NCBI GenBank assembly: GCA_943735955.1
Contig: OX030964.1
Span: forward strand, 6,055,997-6,119,996
Direction: 5' to 3'
Source of the DNA: Piscicola geometra
Taxonomy: Eukaryota; Annelida; Clitellata; Hirudinida; Piscicolidae
DNA: 64,000 nt
Shown here: in pieces, positions 58,401-64,000 of the stretch
Position numbering within the stretch: position 1 is the first letter of the stretch
Layout: each line of letters starts with the position of its first letter
The notes under the pieces: generated by a model
Told to the model about the DNA's origin: nothing
Seen by the model: only the letters and a program-made list of their open reading frames with translations
Databases searched by the model: none
Program-made: the position numbers and the translations under genes

Positions 58401-61400
58401 TTGTAACTTTTCATTTCTAAAATTTTGAGTTTAATAAAGTTGTTAAAACTTATTTTTTGAATGAAGTTTACAAATTATTTTTATGATGTAAAAATATTTG
58501 ACATTGCTGAGTTGAATTTGTTAAAGCTGCAAAGGATATGCTGCAAGTTTGAGCAATAAATCATATCGATGGAAATTTTTTTCCACTTTGAATCAAAGTT
58601 TGATTGTTTCTATCTTCTTTATTTAGGTTATAATAATTTTCTAAAAGTAAATAAGCCATAATTATTGCTCATTTTACGATATATCTTGCATCAAGATTCT
58701 TCCTTTAATATTTCTGGTTCCTCTCTTATCTGGCTTAAATCCTACCTTTCTGAGCGAACTTCCTATGTATCAATTGAATCTTCTCGTTCTTCTTCTGTTT
58801 TTTTTATCTTATGGTGTTCCACAGGGCTCAATCCTTGGTCCCTTACTTTTTATTCTTTATACCTCGGAACTACCTAATATTATTTCTTCATCTTTAAACA
58901 GTCAAATTTATGCTGACGACTCCTATATTTATACATCTTTCACTGACTCTTCTCTTGACCTTACTGTTAATAAAAAACTCTCTGTCTTCAATCTATAATC
59001 TCTTGGGCTTCTTCTATGTTTCTCAAACTTAATCCTGACAAATTTGAACTCATATATTTCAATAAAAAATCAAAGTCTTTACTATCTCTTCCTTCTTTAG
59101 TTTTGCCTCCTCCCTCTTCACTCTCTCTAAACCCTTCCTCTTCCATTCGTAGCCTTGGTTTTATTTTTGATTCTAACTTGTCTTTAGCTCCTCAAATTCT
59201 ATCTGTCTCTAAATCTTGTTACTTCCACATTCGTCGTATTAAACAGCTTCTTCCTTTTCTCGATGATCCTACCTTGCAACTTCCTATATCTTCTCTAGTT
59301 CTCTCCAGTATTGGTTATTGCAACTCTCTTTACTATGGTCATCCTGATACTACTTTAGCTCCTCTAAATAAAACCTTTAATTGTGCTGCTCGTCTTGTAG
59401 CTCGTGCTCCTAAGTTTTCTCACATTTCTCCTTATCTTCGTTTGTTACATTGGTTACCTTTGAGATCTAGAGTGACTTTTAAAATATGTTTAAATATGTT
59501 TAAAATTCATAAGTGTAATGCTCCAATTTACCTTAAAAATCTAATTAAACAACCCCTTAAATCTGGTCTAAGATCATCCACCTTTAATCGTTCTTTTCGT
59601 TTTCCAGTTAAACACTCTTTTGCTAAACGTTCTTTTTCTTACTGTGGTCCTCTTTTATGGAATTCTTTACCTTCTTCTTTAACTTCAACTAAGTCACTCA
59701 TAACTTTCCGTTGAGGCCTGAAGACGTACTTGTTTGGGACGTGATAGCTGAGCGCTTTTGTTCGCTTAGTAAAGGGCGCTATAAAAATTATTAGTGATTG
59801 ATTGATTGATCAAATAGTTGCCGAAATAATAAAAATAATATGGCTGCCTTTAGTTATTGTTATTTTTATTCTGTCGTACATACACCAGCTGATTTTAGTA
59901 AATAAACATGCGCTCGTCCATAGGCTTTTTGTATTTAAGAAGTTTTACGGTATTTGGTAGTAAATCCCTATAAATTTAAGCTAGTTTTCAAACACTAAAA
60001 TCTTTGAGAGAAATTGTTTTTAAATATTTTTTATTTATAGTTATCAACTTATGGAACTGACATTTTATCCGAAAAAGTGCCATTACCGAGTGTATTTCAA
60101 TTATTCACGCTCTATCAACAAAAGCAAAAATTTATTTCCTATTTTTCCGATCGACACATAATCAAAAACACATCACAGACGATCGCATACGTTATATCAT
60201 AAAAACTTCACGCCATTTTACACGTAGAATGATTTTGAAAGCATTTCAGGATATAGGCGGACTTCTGATGGATGGGTGTGTGTGCCTGAATAGATTGGGT
60301 AATAAATGATGTAACGAGAGAATAAAGGATGTGCTAGAGTTGTTCGCATGTGTTTCTGGCATAAAGAGATCAGTCCTAGAGAGGGAATATCAAAATTCAT
60401 TTCTTCATTTTCACTTCTTCCTTCTATAAGTTTGTCTTCTTGTTTTTTTTTATTTTTACACTTTTTTTTCATTTTTCTATTTTTTCAATCATCATTAGTA
60501 TTATCTTTCTCTGCCGTTAACACTTGAAGAAAGAATAAAAATGCTGAAATGGAAAACCAGGCTTGAATCTTCCTCGTTCATTTTCATGCATGTTATTACC
60601 GCTTCACGTCGGATAAATAAATGGACATTCTTCGTCAATAAATAACTCAGTGCTACTTGAGTGAGTCAGTGTTCCTAAGGAATTCCCTAATGATCAGAAC
60701 TTACAGTTATTCCCCACATACCTCTCGATCCATTGGTTCAGTCACGTTTCATAATCAGCGTCACTACCCTCGTTTTGAAGGCAGGTAGGACTAATCTTGT
60801 TTGCTCTTTTGTGTCGTTTCTTTGGTCTTTTTAAACGCTCTAACACTTTTCAAGTCAGTGTTTACCTCCCTTCTTACAGTAAACCCTTCGTGTTTTTCTT
60901 TCACATTCAAATCACCATACAACACAAACCAAAAAGTATTGAAGCTTCGCGCTGTGCTATTACGCAATGAGAAAAGCTTGAGAATGTGTATTTAACAGAG
61001 CAGCAAACCGAGGCAGAAGACGTGCTTGGAGCTTTTGACAGGGAGGTCTCTGGACTCGATGATGGCAAACCAGCCGTTGGGGTAGACCGGAGGGACCTTG
61101 CCAGTCCTCCTTCTCCTCATCAGGGTTGCCACGGTCAAGGCCTTTCCCGCCGCTTGCTTCCCATCTGATCCGTACCCCACTTCGCCGAGCAGTCTGACGC
61201 GGTTGAATGGTTCAAAGAGGAAGCGGTAGAGACATTTGAGGACGAGAAAGAGTGGGATGCAGAGGAGGGATAGGATGCTGTAGTCGATGAGAGTGGTGGA
61301 TAGTTGGCTTCGTATGTGCGATGGGTGGAGTGATGATGGGAGGTTGTGGATTAGGGTGGAGAAAATGTCAATTGGAAGTTGCAAGAGCTTGTCGACTAAA

Positions 61401-61513
61401 AGGCCGGATGTGGCGGGAGGAAGGAGTGAAGAGAGGAAGATGACTGCGAATGCTTGGAGGGGCATGATGTCTGTTGTTGTTGTTGTTGCTTCAAGTTTTG
61501 TTGTTTCTATCAT
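55422..61513 (-). CDS. nvd: Neverland/DAF-36 Rieske oxygenase (complete, 6 exons)
   Basis: Neverland/DAF-36 converts cholesterol to 7-dehydrocholesterol, the first step to ecdysteroids or dafachronic acids. Exons 61513-61009, 57185-56994, 56867-56689, 56489-56241, 55994-55818 and 55592-55422 keep phase and give 490 residues. Residues about 12-110 hold hydrophobic membrane segments. Then [11 protein letters not shown] leads into the Rieske domain with Cys-x-His-x16-Cys-x2-His (CPHNGANLG to CPFHGW). The catalytic domain has the non-haem iron motif Asp-x2-His-x4-His in [14 protein letters not shown]. Exon 1 joins exon 2 at a C-CTCG/GTTTGC donor, restoring the expected spacing before [12 protein letters not shown]. 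Intron 1 (3.8 kb) contains an L2-like LINE. All catalytic ligands are present, so the enzyme looks functional. Confidence 0.95.
57186..58640. other. Neverland intron 1, part without recognised element
   Basis: AT-rich. A plus-strand open stretch at 58008-58150 ([20 protein letters not shown]) looks protein-like but I could not place it; it may be a fossil transposon fragment. Confidence 0.35.
58655..59812 (+). mobile_element. 5'-truncated L2/CR1-type LINE
   Basis: Plus-strand reverse-transcriptase remnant: [13 protein letters not shown], then [20 protein letters not shown], then the catalytic [10 protein letters not shown], then after frame breaks a long C-terminal frame at 59016-59714 with [34 protein letters not shown] and LWNSLPSSL. 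It ends with AGTAAAGGGCGCTATAAAAA and tandem ATTG units, typical of L2/CR1-clade tails. Frameshifts make it inactive. It is antisense within neverland intron 1. Confidence 0.9.
59813..61008. other. Neverland intron 1, remainder
   Basis: AT-rich, no conserved sequence recognised. Confidence 0.5.
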
Positions 61514-62773
61514 ACAATTGTGCTTGTTTCAAGTGTATTTATTGTCGCAACAGATGTTGAAGTTTCAAATGAATAGTTTTTATTTATTTGACGCAATGAA
61601 TAAGATTGCAAAATCTAATGACTTTTGATTCAGGAATTCCTCCGAAGTATGAAACAAAATACTATTTAAAAACGCTGTCCTAATAGAATTTCGCATCCAC
61701 TTGCAGACCCAACCTATAATTTATAGACTGCAATCAATATAAAGGTCTAATCGTCCAAGAAAATTAAAAATGCTTTCCCAGCTCCGTTATTAAACTCTCA
61801 GAATGATCTTCAGAGCAGCAACCATTCGCTACTTTATTTGCTTCACACGATCAAAGACTATCACGTACTGGCTTCGCAATAATCCGAACTGCAATTGTTT
61901 TATATAGATTCTCAGTACACCCCTCGTGACCATTATAGATAGATACATATATATATATATATATGTGTGTGTGTGTTGCAGGCAATCCGTGGATTGCCTA
62001 TTTCTACACATTGCCTGAAACATACATACACTTCATAGATGTGGTTAGACGGCGTTAACAATGATTGCAATGTTGGATTCTTTGGCAAACTGGTTGTTGT
62101 GTACCTTCCAGAACTCCACATCGAAACTTCATTAGGCATTCACTCCCTGAATTGCATCGGATAATCTAGGTTGCATTATGCATTGATTATGCCAAGGCGT
62201 CGAGTGGGTTTTTAATTTTTAAGAAGGTTTTTTCTATATTGATTTTGGCTGAATAAAGAGGGAAAAAACAAATTATTCTTATTTTGTTTGATTTGATTTT
62301 ACATGATTTATTGTTTAAAATATTCTAAATAGACATATTAATAACATATATTTATTTGTAAAAACTCTTGAATTTCTTTTATAAACATAAAAAAAGCAAC
62401 AACTTTGGCTAAAGCCGGTATTGTTTGAGGATCTGAGGATGATTTCCAAATGTGATCAGGTGCATTGCAATAAAGATATGCTAATAAAAGAGATATTCTT
62501 TCGAAAATTATGTAAATGATTCATCGGGAAATACACGAATTTTATAATTTCTCCATTTAAGCTGAATCATGGATTCATGTTATCTTATTTATTCATATTA
62601 AAAGTTGAAAGACGCCAACCAGTGCATCCGACAATTATTGGCAAGCTTGTTGTGCAATAAGAACTCTCTGACAACTGTCAAATGGGTTGAATGTGTCACC
62701 AGTCATTTTCAAAGAGTGACGCCAAGCTAGACTAAAAAGAGAAAGTCTTTCTTTTAGTCATCTGCTTATATAG
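61514..62773. other. Region upstream of neverland
   Basis: AT-rich, with a short (TA)n(TG)n patch at 61947-61978. Likely holds the neverland promoter, but no clear core element was identified. Confidence 0.4.
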
Positions 62774-63144
62774 CAAGGGCGGCAATCTTGGGGGGTCCTG
62801 GGGTCCCGACTTCCCCACTTTTTGGTAGTGAGGGGGTCCGCCTTAATGTGGACTCCCTCAATTTTTCAATAAAAAAATACTTAAACTCTTGTTTTGATGC
62901 GAGCATAATCGTCAAACATGGCATTAAACAGAATGTTTACATAGTAATACATTGTGAGTATGTGTATTTATAGTTATAGCTGTCTAAAACAAAACTATTC
63001 ATTGTTTACTTAAATATTTTTATCCAAACAGTAGTCGAAAAAGTTATTTTAAGTGGGGTAAGAAGGGTCCACACCCCAGAACCCCCCTGGATCGTCCATG
63101 CTGGGTAGAACCTTCCCAAGATATGCAGCAGATCACCGCCCCTG
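62774..63144. mobile_element. hAT-type MITE, copy 2
   Basis: A 371-base non-coding element related along most of its length to that at 11035-11347, same orientation. Left end CAAGGGCGGCAATC and inverted right end CAGGGGCGGTGATC. The flanks TTATATAG at 62766-62773 and 63145-63152 are an exact 8-base duplication, the hAT signature. Confidence 0.9.
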
Positions 63145-63266
63145 TTATATAGGACTGAGTATTAGTTATTTTTAAAATCCAATTCATGGGTTTTTTTTAA
63201 AATTATTATATAATTCTTAGTTTTATTCTACATTTTATTCTACATCTGATCATCTATGTTTGGTTA

Positions 63267-63289
63267 GCGGCTGCCATTTTGGCAGCCGC
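63267..63289. repeat. Perfect short palindrome GCGGCTGCC-ATTTT-GGCAGCCGC
   Basis: Nine-base perfect stem with five-base loop. The right half continues as GGCAGCCGCTCAAATAAA, which also occurs at 5-22 of this window (ATGGCAGCCGCTCAAATAAA), so it belongs to some dispersed repeat. Confidence 0.7.
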
Positions 63290-63824
63290 TCAAATAAATT
63301 TGTGGAATAAACGGTTTTGGGTATAATATATTAACATTTTAGAATCTAAAGTCTAAATAAAAATTAAATTTAATTAATTAGAATGTTTTTAGTTCAAATG
63401 TTGGTTGTTTTGAATCTGTCGAGAATGGCCGCAGCAGACCAAGATGGCCGCAGGGAATCAAAGCGCACAAGGAGAAAGGATAAAGGAGAAAGCTTTCCAT
63501 AGCAGCAGCAGTACCAGCGTTGGCAAAGACTTCTCCTTCACCCTCTTTCGCAGCCTCGGCACCAGTGACAAGACAGAAAATTGAGAAGAATGATGATTGT
63601 GTTTTGAGGATGATGTGGTAATGATTGTGCTGTGGTATGAGTGTTGGTATTGTGGTGATGAAAGAATTTTTTATTTATGGTGATAGTGATTTTTTGGCGG
63701 TGATTGTCATGGTGGGGTGGGTGAGGTTGGATTATTGAGGTTGATCGTGTGTTTATATATATATATTTTAATTTATATATATACATATATTGGTAATGGT
63801 CTAAAAACCGTTTTATTTAACAAA

Positions 63825-63894
63825 TTTATTTGAAGAGCGCCTTTGTTCACTTAGTAAAGGGCGCTATACAAATCATTAGTGATTGATTGATTGA
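63825..63894 (+). mobile_element. Isolated 3' tail of the L2-like LINE
   Basis: GAGCGCCTTTGTTCACTTAG then TAAAGGGCGCTATACAAATC and ATTG repeats. This matches the last 60 or so bases of the LINE at 58655-59812 and nothing before it, so it is an extremely short 5'-truncated insertion or a SINE sharing that tail. Confidence 0.8.
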
Positions 63895-64000
63895 TACATC
63901 CCAACATGTTTTAAACACTTCTCTTTCATAAAACTTTGAACAGTAATATTAATAACAACCACTATAATTGATTATTTTGGAAATAAAAAATAATTTTTAT

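Overview
The window is nuclear DNA of an intron-rich invertebrate animal. Evidence for an animal: adducin, Rab4, an ARF-family GTPase, stomatin, two cytoplasmic-type actins, a Neverland/DAF-36 Rieske oxygenase, MPND (RAMA plus JAMM), a C2H2 zinc-finger gene, GT-AG introns, an L2/CR1-type LINE, a tRNA-derived SINE and hAT-type DNA transposons. Base composition is AT-rich between genes. Introns are often short and packed with microsatellites and minisatellites. I cannot name the phylum safely; a lophotrochozoan or another non-vertebrate bilaterian would fit. Exons were assembled by hand from reading frame, splice sites, phase and remembered family sequences. No search was run.

Layout. 387-7981 (minus): adducin, 14 in-phase exons, only the extreme N-terminus missing. 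8669-19009 (minus): four tandem paralogues of a secreted protein with three PAN/Apple-like modules, each with the same four-exon plan; between them lie a SINE, a hAT MITE and a transposon-derived pseudogene. 19918-26421 (minus): MPND, 13 exons, with RAMA and an intact JAMM site. 28288-29964 (minus): Rab4, divergent from an ARF-like GTPase at 30458-32016 (plus), 493 bases apart. 32840-35287 (minus): C2H2 zinc-finger gene. 36733-38414: weak exon-like pieces only. 40207-42253: a hAT element with an 8-base target duplication. 42.7-46.8 kb: satellites and low-complexity sequence. 46834-54600 (plus): stomatin, whose 6.2-kb fourth visible intron holds two complete antisense actin genes (48443-49713 and 52348-53614) and a 665-base terminal-inverted-repeat element. 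55422-61513 (minus): a complete neverland gene of six exons, with an L2-like LINE in its first intron. 62774-63144: a second copy of the hAT MITE with a perfect 8-base duplication; 63825-63894: an isolated LINE 3' tail.

The genes are mostly unrelated housekeeping loci (membrane skeleton, vesicle traffic, deubiquitinase-like, sterol metabolism). The locus-specific novelty is the PAN/Apple cluster, where coding plan, signal-peptide exon and an upstream block with a TGACGTCA element are shared, which suggests co-regulated recent duplicates. Next in interest are the nested actin pair and the mobile elements with readable insertion footprints.
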